64,000 nucleotides of DNA from Piper betle. Lineage: Eukaryota; Streptophyta; Magnoliopsida; Piperales; Piperaceae. The translations under genes and the position numbers were made by a program. The DNA is taken from the NCBI GenBank assembly GCA_033002965.1, contig JAURVB010003043.1, forward strand, positions 1 through 64,000, in the 5' to 3' direction. Shown here one piece after another: positions 47,945 to 59,960 of this stretch. The stretch's first letter is position 1, and every line of letters starts with the position of its first letter. The notes beneath the pieces were generated by a model. It did no database searches and had not been told where the DNA came from. It saw only the letters and a list, made by a program, of their open reading frames with translations.

Positions 47945-49719
47945 ATGGCGATTTCTGCAGATTTGAGCATCTCTTCGGCGCTGGCACCCCGTGTTTCTCG
48001 CCCCTTCAGACTCCCTGTCCCTCTCCCTCCCTCCCTCCAAGGTCTGCTCCCCTCTCTCTCCCGAGCTTATTCCATGGAAAATGACTGCATGCTGTTATTG
48101 TTCGATTCTGATGTCTTTGTGCCTTGTTGCTTGTCAAGAATCTGTTTTTATTATGCTCGGGTGTGATTTGATGAATGGGTTGCCATGATTTTTTTGCATT
48201 TGTCACTGTTTTTTAATTACTTTTTTATAAAAAAAGAAAAGGAATGTTTTTTTATGGGTAATCTAGGGCACAGACTTGTAGTATTGTTGTGGTTGAAGCA
48301 TTCCGGGATCTGGTTGGGTGCGTTGCATTTGATGTAGAGGTTTCATTATAGTGATCGGTTTGAGTCAGGCATCTCTTTTTGTTTAACTGATATTTCAATG
48401 GAATTGACTTGATGCTAGTGTCTTTCAAAATACTATTACCCTATTTATTAGCTGTTATGATGAGTGTAACTCTGCTTCTGCATGTCAGATTGTCATCACT
48501 GCATATGTGAACGATTGTGAACGATTGTTCCCCTAATGTTATCAGTGATAAATGGTTTTATGGAAATGGTTTGTGGTTCTCTGTGGCTGCCAGTCTCTTT
48601 TGATTTGTAGAAAATGCCGGAGTGTGGAGAGATGGCAGAATGTGCTTGGGTCTTGTTAGAGTATGATGTGATTAAAGAATATTTCTCACGCTTCCAGCAT
48701 GGTGTTCTGGCCCACTCTCCTAATGGGTTTAGTACTAAAAGACATTATGGAAACTGTGTGTGTCTTCTTTCTTTGTGATTGCCATTCTCGTCAGAGGTTT
48801 AGAGGTGTAGGAGTGTGAAGGGAAAACATGGGCTTGATGTTCTGATTTTTGCATGATGTGGTTGAACAATATATTGTGCGTTGCAGACTAGCGATCGGAG
48901 GTATATACATATATGTCCATATAAGAAATATACTTTCATAATGGTCTGTTTGGCTTTAATGTATTAAATTTAGAAGAAAAACCTTTGATGCTTCTGCTAG
49001 AAATTAGGCATTTCTTTAAGTTTATGCTAATAATGCCAAGTTTCTGTAGTGCCTGTTTCTAAGTTATGCAGTTGTTAGAATTGTGCTTGTTATTGCTGAA
49101 TCCAATTTCTTTTTAATTCTCAGGTAACTTTTGGCAATCCTTGTACCAGAGAAGGGATTAATCTGGAATCTATCCACAATTTTTTCTCGACGGTAAAAGT
49201 GCTCAACGATGGTCCCACCAGTGTCATGGAATTAGAAGTAATAAACTGTTTCCAACACATGGAAATCATGAAACTGAAGGCCTCATCCTTGATGCCATAA
49301 AAATGAGCTTCCTTGAGCGCTTGAGGTTGGCTTGGAAGATTTTGTTCCCTTCCCCAACACTGAAGAAAAACTCCAATGCCAACGTAGCAAAGCAGAGGCT
49401 TAAGATGATTCTATTTTCCGACAGATGTGCAGTTAGCGATGAAGCTAAGCGCAAGATTGTGGATAACATTGTGGGTGCACTGTCTGATTTTGTTGAAATT
49501 GATTCCCAAGATAAAGTTCAGTTGAGTGTCTCAACTGATCCAGACCTAGGAACTGTGTATTCTGTCACTGTGCCGGTGAGACGTGTGAAACCAGATTACC
49601 AAGACTATGACCTGGAATATAGAGGAATAACGGGTGTAGACTACAAGGACAAAGGTGAAGATTCTGGCTCGGTGGATGTCACCTTTGATTTCTACATACC
49701 TGAGAAAAAGTTTGAGTAA
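47945..49719 (+). CDS. MINE1: plastid division-site factor MinE, transit-peptide part interrupted
   Basis: The core is clear: from Met at 49303, MSFLERLRLAWKILFPSP, KQRLKMILFSDRC, DEAKRKIVDNIVGALSDFVE and TVYSVTVPVRRVKP, ending SVDVTFDFYIPEKKFE, match plant MinE, which with MinD places the FtsZ ring in chloroplasts. Residues just upstream of 49303 also fit MinE precursors, so the reading frame extends 5'. A plausible first exon is 47945-48041 (MAISADLSISSALAPRVSR, serine-rich and transit-peptide-like) joined by GT..AG to 49124. That join, however, meets an in-frame TAA at 49159-49161, 48 codons before Met49303. As written the locus gives either a 44-residue stub or a 138-residue MinE without a transit peptide starting at 49303. 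An alternative splice form could rescue it. The core itself is undamaged. Confidence 0.88.
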
Positions 49720-50591
49720 AATATAGAGGAGGTCTTGCTAAAAAAACTAGAGCAAAACGTCTTTGGGGCACCTTTAACTCTGGTTTTAGTGCATGTTTGT
49801 TTCGTTACAATGTCAGAATTTCTACAGCTTGGTGTATATATTTTAACTTTGCTGTTTATATGTTCCCGGATTCTTAATTCCCTTCACAAGCTTTTGTTCT
49901 GGATAGTATTGAATTTTTTGTGTTGTCAAATGTCAAATGATGCACGTATGGGCTTTCCAATTGAGTTCTCGGCCTGTTCCAATCGAGGAATACGCAAATT
50001 TTATTCTCAATCCGATACTTAACATTCCAAAAGACAAACCCAAAATTTTTGGAAGGGTGAGGGCATGGAAAAGATCAATTGTTTATGGTTGCATATAATG
50101 ACTGATCTACATAAATTTCTCATAAACATCTTACAATTCTGCATCGAAAATTCTTAAAATCTATAGATGGGCAGGTAAGAATCACCTTCATTATGATAAA
50201 TATAACGAGCAACGTGCAGTAGCCAAGAGCTACAAACAGCTTGGAGATTAGAGGACATTCTACATGAACAATAGTAAACAGCCTGGGAGTTTTCCCTTAA
50301 ACCAACAATGACACATGACATCAATGAAGTATGAGAGCAGTTTAAATCCATAAATTATAATGAGTTGCATGTCAGGAGTTAATCAGGTCATACAGCCTTG
50401 TAAGCAGTACGGCCTTCCAGCAATTTGTCGGCACATCACAAAACTCTACAACTCTTGGAACTGCATACAATTTATCCCAGTATATGCATCAAGAACTCCA
50501 ACAACTGCCTGACCCTTATAAGACAAACAAGATATCAAGAAAAGAGGCCAAACAATTACATGAAATTGAACACTGCTGTATGGCACCATTT
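49720..50591. other. interval between convergent genes
   Basis: 3' flanks of MinE (plus strand) and of the FAR1-related gene (minus strand). Open frames here are short and unconvincing. Confidence 0.6.
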
Positions 50592-53500
50592 TCACCTGCC
50601 AATTACAAATGTACAATTTCTATCAGGCACTATGTTCAAATCTTGAAGATCGTCCATAGTTGTACCATTAAGAGAAAAGAATGGAACATCACTGACTGTT
50701 ACATGTTGCTCACATGTTTCAGAATTGTGACCTATTTCTTTGCATATGACACACTTTACAACCTTTTTAATACACTCAGTTGCAGAAGGGCCTTCTGCTT
50801 CATCGCAAACATTTATTTGAAACTCGGCGCTATTGTGGTTTTCTGACAAGCAAGAAATATTCAGTTCTGGATGTACCGTCAAGTCATGACGATCTTCACC
50901 CTTATCCTGAAAAGCATCATGCACGGTGTTCACTTCTACCTCATGATTGTCCACCTCACAGTTAATGTTATCAAGATCCTGAAAGTTTATCCACCACTGT
51001 GAATGTATGTCCTCTAGATCCAAGCCTTTGCTTCTATCCACCAGAAATTTAATTCTGTGTGCACATGGAAGGCCCATTGTTGTTGAGAAGTGACTTGAGC
51101 AAGCTGGTAAACTTAAATGATCAACAACCATTTTATACTGCTGAAGAAGCTCTCTTAATGCAAAAACTGAAACATTACCAATAAGTTTTTCAAAAAAGGG
51201 TATACGAAGCTTGGGCGATATCCGAACTCTCTCTTCCAAAATCTGTGTTTTAATGGCCTTGGCTTGATTCTTGATAACCATACACAATTTCCGTTGAATA
51301 TCACATACTGGATCTTGTAAATATTTTTTGATCTTGGAATGCACATCATCTGCCTTGGAGATAACACAATTGCCAAAATGAGGATACCTGTCTGTCCATG
51401 CCTTGACAAATTGCGTCTTCAAGGGAAGCCAATTAGTTTCAATGTAATCGAGGGAGGATTTATCATCTTTGCATTCACCTTGAATTGCCTCCCATGCCTT
51501 GTAATAAGCCAGTTCAGTTGGAGCATTAACTAAGGCAGTCCACAAACATACAAACCTGTCCCAGTAGCTTTCACTGTTGAATTGAGTTTTACAGTTTGAC
51601 AAGATGCACTTCTCAATGTGACGTGTGCACAAAAGAACAGCAGCCTCTGGAAAGACCATGCGAGCAGCAGTCAAAAGATTCAACTCAGCATCAAACACAA
51701 TCACTTTAGGTTGGACATTGCCACCAAGAACTGATTCCAGCATTTTCATGATCCAAATATAATCTTCTACTTCATCATTTCTTACAAACGCAAAACAAGA
51801 GAGGAAAGACGTGCCAAAACATGTTACTCCAATAATATCAAGTAATGGCATATGAAACTTGTTAGTCCTGTATGTGCCATTCATCATAAAAACATTAGAA
51901 AACCATTTACTCAATAAGATTGAAAGAGGATGCACAAAGAATAGATGGGTCACATGGCCTGCTTCATCACATTTTAAATTATACTGAAAACCTGCCTGTC
52001 CAAGTTCATCAATTAAAGCATTAACTGTTGTACGACCAGATAAATATTCCCTGCGAATCTTGGCCTTGATATTGTAAAGGTCTCTCAGGAGTAGCTTCAG
52101 ATTTGGATTGCTTTGCTTAAGTGCTGCTAGAATTTCACGGGGTTGTATGCCAGCAAAAGTCATTTCTTTAATTCGCAGCACTTCCTCCTCGGAACATCGC
52201 CGAGCAAAGGGGTGATCAATCAAGTCTTTAGAAGGTTCATGGTTATGTTCCCCATTTTCAACTTTCATGATCCAGAAACCATCATCGTTTCGTTTTCCAA
52301 CCACTCTAAAAGGACAGTTAATTAGACGTGATTTTGATTTCTTTTGACGAATACCATTTGGCTTGCGACATCTATATGTACCTCCTCGATCACAACCAAT
52401 TCCTATAATCTTATCTTTCTTTGACATATTAATGGAAACCACATATCCTAGTGTCATTGAAATATTCCGAACATGTTCAAGGAGCTCTTCTCGACTCCGG
52501 AAAGTATTGCTAGATGACTGAAGAACTTTACAAAGTTGAAGAGGACCCTCTTGATTTTGAATTTCAACTGTAAGTAAAGGCGTGTATATCTGCATTCAGT
52601 CTCAACGGACAATGTAACATAATATGATTTAGTTAGTGAGTGATGGCCAATAAATTTTGAAACTAAAAAATGTTAAGAATCATCATCACCACACTAAACA
52701 TTCATATAAGGGTTTAAAAGTTCATTGTCTGACAGAACTTCACACGAACTTATTCACAAGGAACACAAGTTTGTCAGAAACAGGGACAAGGACATAAGAC
52801 AAACAAGCAAACATGTATCAAATAGCAGAGATAACAAAATCCACATACTTTTAGTCCTTGGACATGAAAAGCTATCCTCAGAGCAAGAAACACAGGAAAT
52901 GCAAAGAGTACAGAATGTCAGATGTCTTAATTGGCATAATAAAGCGTAAGAAATATCTTCTCAACTCAAAGAAGTGCCCGGGCATTTTATATGAAGTGTC
53001 AATGCATAATGAACATAAAAGCTTCTTACCTGAGAAGGGCCAGAACATTGTCTGGTAACACAAAGTTGTGGCTCTATGTCAATGCAATCTTTTATGGATT
53101 GCAACCCCTCATTTGCAATTTCTTGAGATCTCTGATTCATGTGGTGTCTTTGATGAACCTTGGCTTTAATAGTGTAAATATCTCTTAACGTTGCTCTTGA
53201 CTTGGGGTTCCTTTCCTTCAATGCAGAGAGCATTTGGCGTGGCTCAGAGCCAGCAGCACTCATATCTTTGATGAGTAAAATCTCTCTTTCTGAAAATCGA
53301 CAAACTAAAGGATTAGATATAATATCCTTCAAAGGTTCATGGTTGTGTCTTTCATTTTTTATCCTGAGTCTCCATAAACCATCTTTCATCTTTTTACCCA
53401 CAATTTCAAAAGGGCAGTTTATAAGACGTGAACTTCTATTCCTTTTGCGTGGTGCATCTGGATCAACTCGACAGCGGTAAACTCCTCCTCTATCACAACC

Positions 53501-53686
53501 AAGGACAACTAACTTTTCCTTCCTCGACACTTTAATGCATATCAGATAACCTTGATTGACTGCAACATCACGGACATGCTCGATAAGCTCATTGCGACTT
53601 TGAAAGCACTTGAGTGATGGTAGAAGCATCTTGTACTTATCAAGAAACTCTTGCTGACTTTGAGTATCGACTATAAAAGGAGACAT
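50592..53686 (-). CDS. FAR1-related protein with two FAR1 domains and a MULE transposase-like domain
   Basis: Exons 53686-53030 and 52589-50592 join in frame (CAG/gtaag...ctgaatgcag/ATA) to give 884 residues. Residues about 20-130: first FAR1 DNA-binding domain (CDRGGVYRCR, SSRLINCPFEIVG, RHNHEPL). Residues about 235-345: second, very similar FAR1 domain (CDRGGTYRCRK, SRLINCPFRVVGK, EHNHEPS). About 420-540: MULE transposase-like domain (MNGTYRTNKFHMPLLDIIG, VIVFDAELNLLTAARMVFP, LCTRHIEKC). About 720-745: degraded SWIM finger (CSSHFSTTMGLPCAH). C-terminus: CCHC knuckle (CVICKEIGHNSETC). FAR1/FHY3-family proteins are transcription factors domesticated from Mutator-like transposases. The usual first acidic residue before GTYKTN is Asn here, which argues against transposition activity. 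An acceptor at 53693 suggests a further 5' exon; the start at 53686 is the first in-frame Met after it. Confidence 0.88.
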
Positions 53687-53689
53687 AAA

Positions 53690-54887
53690 TAGCTGCACGA
53701 AATAGAAAACAAAGACACAGCATGAATTGGAAACTGCAAATCTGATTGATATAAACAAAATTAATCTCGCAACCTATCCTTCTCTCAAATTTCCAAAAGA
53801 CAAGCCTTAAAAGCAAATGTCCAAATGACAGATTTCATTACCATGGAAGACAGGAAAATGAAACACAAAAAATTAACAAAATTTAATGCCAATACGAGGG
53901 AAAAAAACATGCAAGTCAACAGCTGGAAAGACCAATGACTAAATGAATAGAGCCAACAGCTCAAAGATATAATTACAATTCAATAGATACATTATGATTC
54001 TCCACGTTCCTATGGCTTAAAAACGTAGCACCTCAAAAAGGCGAACAAATCTTTCATGTACTTCACAAAGTAGACACGACAAGACCCGGTCATCATCACT
54101 TTCGATCGCCCCTGCCAGTAAAGTTCTCACTCTAAACCAATAACTAAGGAGCATACTACTGTTAGAATTGCATAGTAAAGAATCATTACTGGATTGAAAC
54201 TTTACAAAGTCAATGGTGAACAATTATCTATGACAGAAAAGCTAACCCCTGTCTTGACTCGTGCAAAAATAGACAGAAAGAAAATAAATAAATAAATAAC
54301 AAATATCATTCAAACTTTGAGCAAGCTAAGACTTTCCAAGGCTGCCAAGTATCAGCCAAAGTCGATATTAAAATATCAGCTCAAGGTGAATCTAGTCATC
54401 CATTCAAATCACAAGGTTATACTTCTTTTCCAAATTAGGCAAAATTACATCGTCATCCAACCTGGCAATCTAAGGGCCCAGGTTAACTTCAGCTGGCAGC
54501 CTGGCATAGGAGTATCGGCACAAGCTGTTTCTAGTTTTTTCCAATCCATTCACATTGTAAATGAGAAAATTAACAAACCGAACAACAAGCTACAAAGTAT
54601 TTCTCCCTGCTACCTCTTTCCCATCAAAATTCTAACTCCAATCACGTATGCTACCATCTAGAATTCCTTTAAAACATAAAAAGACCAAAACTTAAGTAAC
54701 GATTCAACAATATACCAAATCAGTCATCCTTACAAATAATATTCAGCTCACATCGTTAATCGGAAAATCAAGATATTAGGCAACAACAAGCTACATTACC
54801 CTTTCCAACAAAATTCTAACAACGTTAATGTCTGATATTATCAATAATTCATTCAAAACATAAAAAAACGAAGACTTTTGTTTCGAA
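53690..54887. other. AT-rich region upstream of the FAR1-related gene, probable 5' intron
   Basis: Because an acceptor-like ctatttcgtgcag (minus strand) precedes the first FAR1 exon, this stretch may be an intron leading to the GC-rich exon at 54.9-55.4 kb. No other gene recognised. Confidence 0.35.
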
Positions 54888-55371
54888 TCAATGATACAAC
54901 AAATCAAGTATCCCACAATTCTTCCTATCGACATACAACCAAATGGGGGAACCACCCACCTCCGGGGAAGGAGCATCAGAGCAACCACCGGCCGGCACCT
55001 CCTCCCCAACCGGCTCAAACACCGGTGGCCCGACCTCCGACTCCGTCCCGCGGCACCTCGGCCGCAATGCCGCCCCCGCCCCGCCGCCCCTGCGCCCCGC
55101 CCGCTCCCGCAGAACGAGCTCCCTCTGTACCGCGATGTCCGGGTGCATGATCTCGCATCCGGCGCCGACGCCGGCGGCGACCTTCGCGGCCGATTCTAGC
55201 AGCCGCCGCCGCGACGCCTCCCGATCGAGGAGGGCGGTGAGATCGGAGAGACCGGAGACGGGGAAGGGCGGCCGAGGCGCGGCGGCAGGCGGCGGAGGCG
55301 GCGGACCGGCGGCGGCGGGCGGCGAGCTCCCGCGCGATGGCGAGATCGGGGGACATGACGTCGTCGGTCAT
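54888..55371 (-). CDS. GC-rich first-exon-like sequence, frame-disrupted
   Basis: Minus-strand ATG at 55371 opens MTDDVMSPDLAIARELAARR, which looks like a genuine N-terminus; an alternative frame downstream reads FPVSGLSDLTALLDREASRR, LLESAAKVAAG and CEIMHPDIAVQRELVL and continues to a stop at 54888. The second part has no Met of its own upstream, so the two look like one coding exon split by a one-base shift between about 55240 and 55310, in a run of ccg repeats. It could be the 5' exon of the FAR1-related gene or a separate small gene. I do not recognise the family. The composition (about 75% GC) contrasts strongly with the flanks. Confidence 0.35.
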
Positions 55372-55411
55372 CGCCGGCGGCGGCGGAGGGGAGGAAGCTA
55401 CGCCATGGCCG

Positions 55412-56634
55412 ATGATTTAGCTCGGGAGGTTTGATTGGGGAAGGTCCGATTTGGACCCGTTTTCAATTTTCTTAACAAAAATTAAATTAAATTAATTTTT
55501 GTACCAAATCATGTTTACACTAATCCTTTTCTCCCACAATCATTTCTACTTTCCTACTTTTTAAAATAAAATTATTTATTTATCTACTCCTCATTATTTT
55601 ATTATTAATAAAATGTGAACTCTCAAAAATAAAATCAAAATATTTAGCCAATCAAGATAAATCACAAAAATATAATAAAAATACCTTTTGCTCGTCTCAT
55701 TAACCCCAATTTTTTAAAAAATAATAATAAAAATAATTTTCACCGTAGAAGTGCTCTGGCTCGAATCGGATTATTCTCAATTTTAACTTCTTATTAATAA
55801 GAGATTGTCTAATTGTCTTCCGAAAAAAATATAATAAAAAATAAAATAATTATAAGATAAATTAACTTCTTGTCTAGCCAATCAAGATAAATCACAAAAA
55901 TATAATAAAAATACCTTTTGCTCGTCTCGTTAACCCCAATTTCTTTAAAAAAAGTAATAAAAATAATTTTCAGTGTAGAAGTTCTCTGGCTCGAATCGAA
56001 CTATTCTCAATTTTAACTTCTTATTAATAAGAGCTTGTCTAACTGTCTTCCGAAAAAAATATAATAGAAAATTAAATAATTATAATTCATCTTTTCATTC
56101 AAATATGATATATTTTTAAATTTGATCATAGTTTACATCTAAAATATTAAATTATTATGGTTTATCTCATTATTCACCGAGAATTTATGTATAAAATTAA
56201 ATTTTAATTTGATAAACTATTAATAAAGGGGAAATTCGATCTTATTATTCCATAAAAAATAAAATTAAAATCTATTTCTAATATATTAAATTATTATATG
56301 CTTTATTTCTTTATTAATAAAATTAAAGTCTATATTAATATCTTGCATACTACTATGCATAATTGCAAAAATCAGAATCCGGCATTGAATCGGTTTCGAA
56401 AGGAGGTATTGAATCAAACCGATTCATCAAAAATTCGAAAAGAATTAGTTTACTTGAATCGATCAAAATCAATCACTGCTTTCCTCTCCCCTACCCCCAA
56501 CATCATTCTAGAATACTTCATTTAGACTATTTTTTGTTGTATTTTATTTTATTATATTATATTTTATATTTTTAAAATTTATTTTATTATTATTGATTCG
56601 AGCAAGGAACGAATCAATTTCTATTACTTAAATT
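55412..56634. other. AT-rich intergenic region
   Basis: Contains the 230-bp duplication described separately. The remainder is AT-rich with no gene. Confidence 0.6.
55646..56085. repeat. two tandem copies of a 230-bp unit
   Basis: agccaatcaagataaatcac begins at 55646 and again at 55876. The copies match along nearly their whole length, including ttttgctcgtctc, agttaaccccaattt-like, ctctggctcgaatcg and gtctaa.tgtcttccga segments, with scattered substitutions and small indels. Confidence 0.9.
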
Positions 56635-59334
56635 TGTAAAACCCGCGACTCGAGTCAAGGTTTTATAGTTGTTAGTCGGTCGATTTGACCGTGATCCGAG
56701 TTGGTTCAGCTTTCAGAATATGTGTGCAGGGCCAAGGCTGACCCGTACTATGAGGGTTCATGTATACCCAAGTATCGATGATAACATCAGATACGCATCA
56801 ACAGACTGAGTTATCAGTAGATATGAGAGTATATAGTCGATGATTTTATTTTTTTCATGTTGTGACCGTAGAATTAGTTTAGGTCGAATAATGCATTAGG
56901 ACGTGTTAGATGGTATTCGGGTGGGTTATTAGTTATATGGCATGTCATTTGGATGTTGTGTTGTTTTATTTGATTTCACGGCCGTTCCTGACATGATTCC
57001 GCTGCCGTCTGCGCCAGATCACCGCTGCCGTGACGTTGAAGCTCTCCCCTCGACTTCCCCTACCTTACCCCCTTACCTAGCGCCGCCGTCAAGGCCGACC
57101 GTGGGATCGGAGCGACCGACCGAACTCGACGCCATCTTCGGTGGCCATCGCCGCCACGGCTACCCTTGTCGTCACCACCATTAGGTCAAGCTCGCTGAGA
57201 CGGTGCTAACCCTTACCTTCGATTGCCCCACCGGCGCAGTCGCCGGAAACCGCCGGCTCGACTTCACCGTCTTCGTCCATTGACACTGATTTTAGGGCCG
57301 ATCGCAAGGTGGTTTTTTCTTCTTTTTTAGTATTATTATATGCATGTTGTGGTCATGGTAGCATATTAGAATTAATTTTATTAACTTCATGATTTTAGTT
57401 TAATTAATTGTAAATTATGATAAACATGTGATGATTAGCGTAGATTGTGTTGTGTGATGTAAATGCTCACTAATGAAATTGTTAGTAAACCACTGAATAG
57501 TTAATTAAATGCGTGCTAGCTAGTTAATGTATGAATTTGTATGATTTAGGTTTTACATGCTAGTATTAAGTTAAACGAATTAAATTGATTAAACCATTGT
57601 CACCTAATTAGAATAGGTATGTTTTGAAATTGGAATTAAAAGTGCTAGGTAATAAGTAACGTATAAAATCATAAAATTAGTAACTTGCTTGACAATTAGA
57701 GATTTATTGTGATTGTTGAGATGATTATAATGTTTGATTAGATTCACGTATGAATGTGGATATATTAGTTATATGGGCATGCATCATATATGTATGGGCG
57801 TTGGTAAATAGTTATGTTCATGTAGGTTCGTTGCAAGAGCTCGCCGTCTAGGCACGAGACTGCGCTTTGAGCTTCTTATAGGTCCATTAGGACACGCTTC
57901 TCAGGTTTTATTACTCTACTCTATCAGTGATTTGATTTATTGATCGTAGGACGTGTCAGGTGGATGATTTATCGGACCCCACCTATCACGGGTCATCTGG
58001 TCGATTGTTTTCGAAATTAATAACCCTCGAGGATGAGATCCCCTGAGCTTGTTTTCAAAAATAGGATTCACCTCAAGTTGCCTTCGGGCCTATTATAATA
58101 AATCCCAACCCAACCCTATAAATAGTTTTATCTAGTTTTTAGTGAGACAAGAGAAGATGAGTCGACTTGCACGTGCCATGAGCAGATGTCGTGCCAGTCA
58201 AAGCGGGCTATGGATTAGTGAGCGGCCTTTTCCATTCCCGAGGGATCCTGACAATTCTGCATTTGAACTCCTCACCCGGAGAACGTAGAGGTTTATGGGC
58301 ACTATTAAGCACAGCGCATGTCCGGACTTATGGTTCAAAGTGTACTAAATGCGCATGCCTGAGAGTACTTGGCCGACGTGCTCAAGGCCAAGAGTAATAT
58401 GGAGGTTCAGAGAGGGCTTAGGATAAAAGTTTTACGCGAAATACTGAAAAAGAAGTGCAGAGAGCGGCACAGTATAGATCGGGATGCCGTTGAGTCAGCT
58501 ACTCAACGGCTCCTCTGTAGTTGCCCTTATGAGAGTTCTTGAAGAAGATATATGATTGTTTGCTTTCCATGAGAGTTTGCTTTCATATTCCAGTTTGATA
58601 TTAGTTATTTTTAGACCAGTGACACATGTTGTTGACGTTTTCTTACTATATATATAGGTGAGGAAGATAAATGGAGTATGCCGGCTTTGACGAAGGATTA
58701 GCGTTTGCATTGCACACACATACCTGGCGCCGCATCGACTTTTCCGTAAGATGTGATATGATTGGCTGTTGTTGTGGATTTACATATTGGTGTATATATG
58801 CATGTGTTTGTGAGGCTTGTATGCTTTGTTTTAGAAATGCTTAGAAATATTTTGAGAAAAACTCTAATGATGTGTTATGCTGAAATGAAAAGGAACCAAA
58901 TGAGCTAAGTATGAAATTGTAGGTGGATGAGACGCCGATTATAAAATGTGTGGAGGTTTTGGAACCTTATTGTAATGTAAATTATTGTTTTCATATATAT
59001 TATATTGTGTCGTGTTTTAACAGGTCGTCCCCTTATTGCACTTTTAGGGGAGGTTTTGTCTGTTTTATTCCAAGATTTTTATGAATTTTGTTGCTATTTT
59101 AATTATTTTGGTGTGTGGCTATTATAATAACATTCACGTAGTATCTTGTTAGGGTTTTGCATCTTATTCATACATTGTTTGCGCATTAGTGGCGTGCTCC
59201 ATCTTAAGACGTCGAAAGGGCTATGTCGTAGCTGTTTAGGTTTTGGGTCAACCAAATTAATCAGTTTACGAGTAGTTCGATCCTTTGTAACCGTTCTCAT
59301 CCGGGTTGAGGGTAAACCAAATTGGGGTGTTACA
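56635..59334 (+). mobile_element. solo LTR copy 3 (2.70 kb), same family as copies 1 and 2
   Basis: Starts TGTAAAACCC, ends GGGGTGTTACA; flanking pentamers aaatt and aaact differ at one position, consistent with a mutated 5-bp target duplication. The ordered landmarks are shared with the other two copies: ccgcgactcgagtcaaggtt, gagctcgccgtctaggcac, ataaccctcgaggatgagat, gccttcgggcctattata..aaatccc (probable core promoter near 58090), ctcaaggcca and ttttaggggaggttttgtc. Its GC-rich segment (56980-57300) has short, non-conserved open frames. No gag/pol. Confidence 0.87.
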
Positions 59335-59960
59335 AAACTACCCCCTCAATCTTCATTACCTTTTTCCCTCCTCCCCCTGCCAGATCTCCTTCACCCCACG
59401 CTGCCAGTCACCCCATTCCTGCTGCCCGCCACCCCCCCTCCCCCACTGCCCGCTGCCTCCTGGTTGAGCCTCACCCCATCCCACCCCTCTCCCTCCCCCC
59501 CTCCACCCCGATCTCTCCCCCTCGCCCCAATCTACCCCTGGCTGTCTGTCGCCGCCCAATCAAGTCTCACCATGTTCCCCGCCACCTCGCCGCCAAATTT
59601 CCTCTGCTACCCCATCCCTCATCCCCCCCCTGTGCCCCATTCCCCCCCCCCCCCCACACGCACCAGATCTCCTTTGCCACCCACCGCCACCTTTGCCACC
59701 CACCGCCAGCTGCCCTGTCGAGGTTCACCCCATCCTGCCCCTGTCTCCCCCACCACCTGTTGCCACCTCGCCTCGAATCGGCCGATTCTCGCTATCATCG
59801 ACTCAGGGTTAAAATTGGATCCGATTGCCCTGAATCGGCCAATTCAAGGTCTGATTTTTTACCCAAACGATCCTTACATATTTTGACTCAATTTTGCATC
59901 GAGCCGAGTTAAATTGGTCAATTTCGAGTGGAATCGGCTAATTTTTTCAACTATGGTACT
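59335..59960. other. C-rich low-complexity block
   Basis: Immediately 3' of LTR copy 3, a strongly cytosine-rich plus strand runs from 59340 to about 59770, with runs of C up to 12. Two overlapping frames give proline/serine-rich strings of similar length, which is what composition alone produces. Not called as a gene. It could be the core of another GC-rich element like that at 35.8 kb, but I see no terminal hairpins. Confidence 0.5.

Noticed and set aside
59146..59912. Two long overlapping proline-rich open frames (246 and 196 residues)
   Set aside because: They overlap in different frames over a C-rich low-complexity tract and start within LTR copy 3; composition alone produces such frames.
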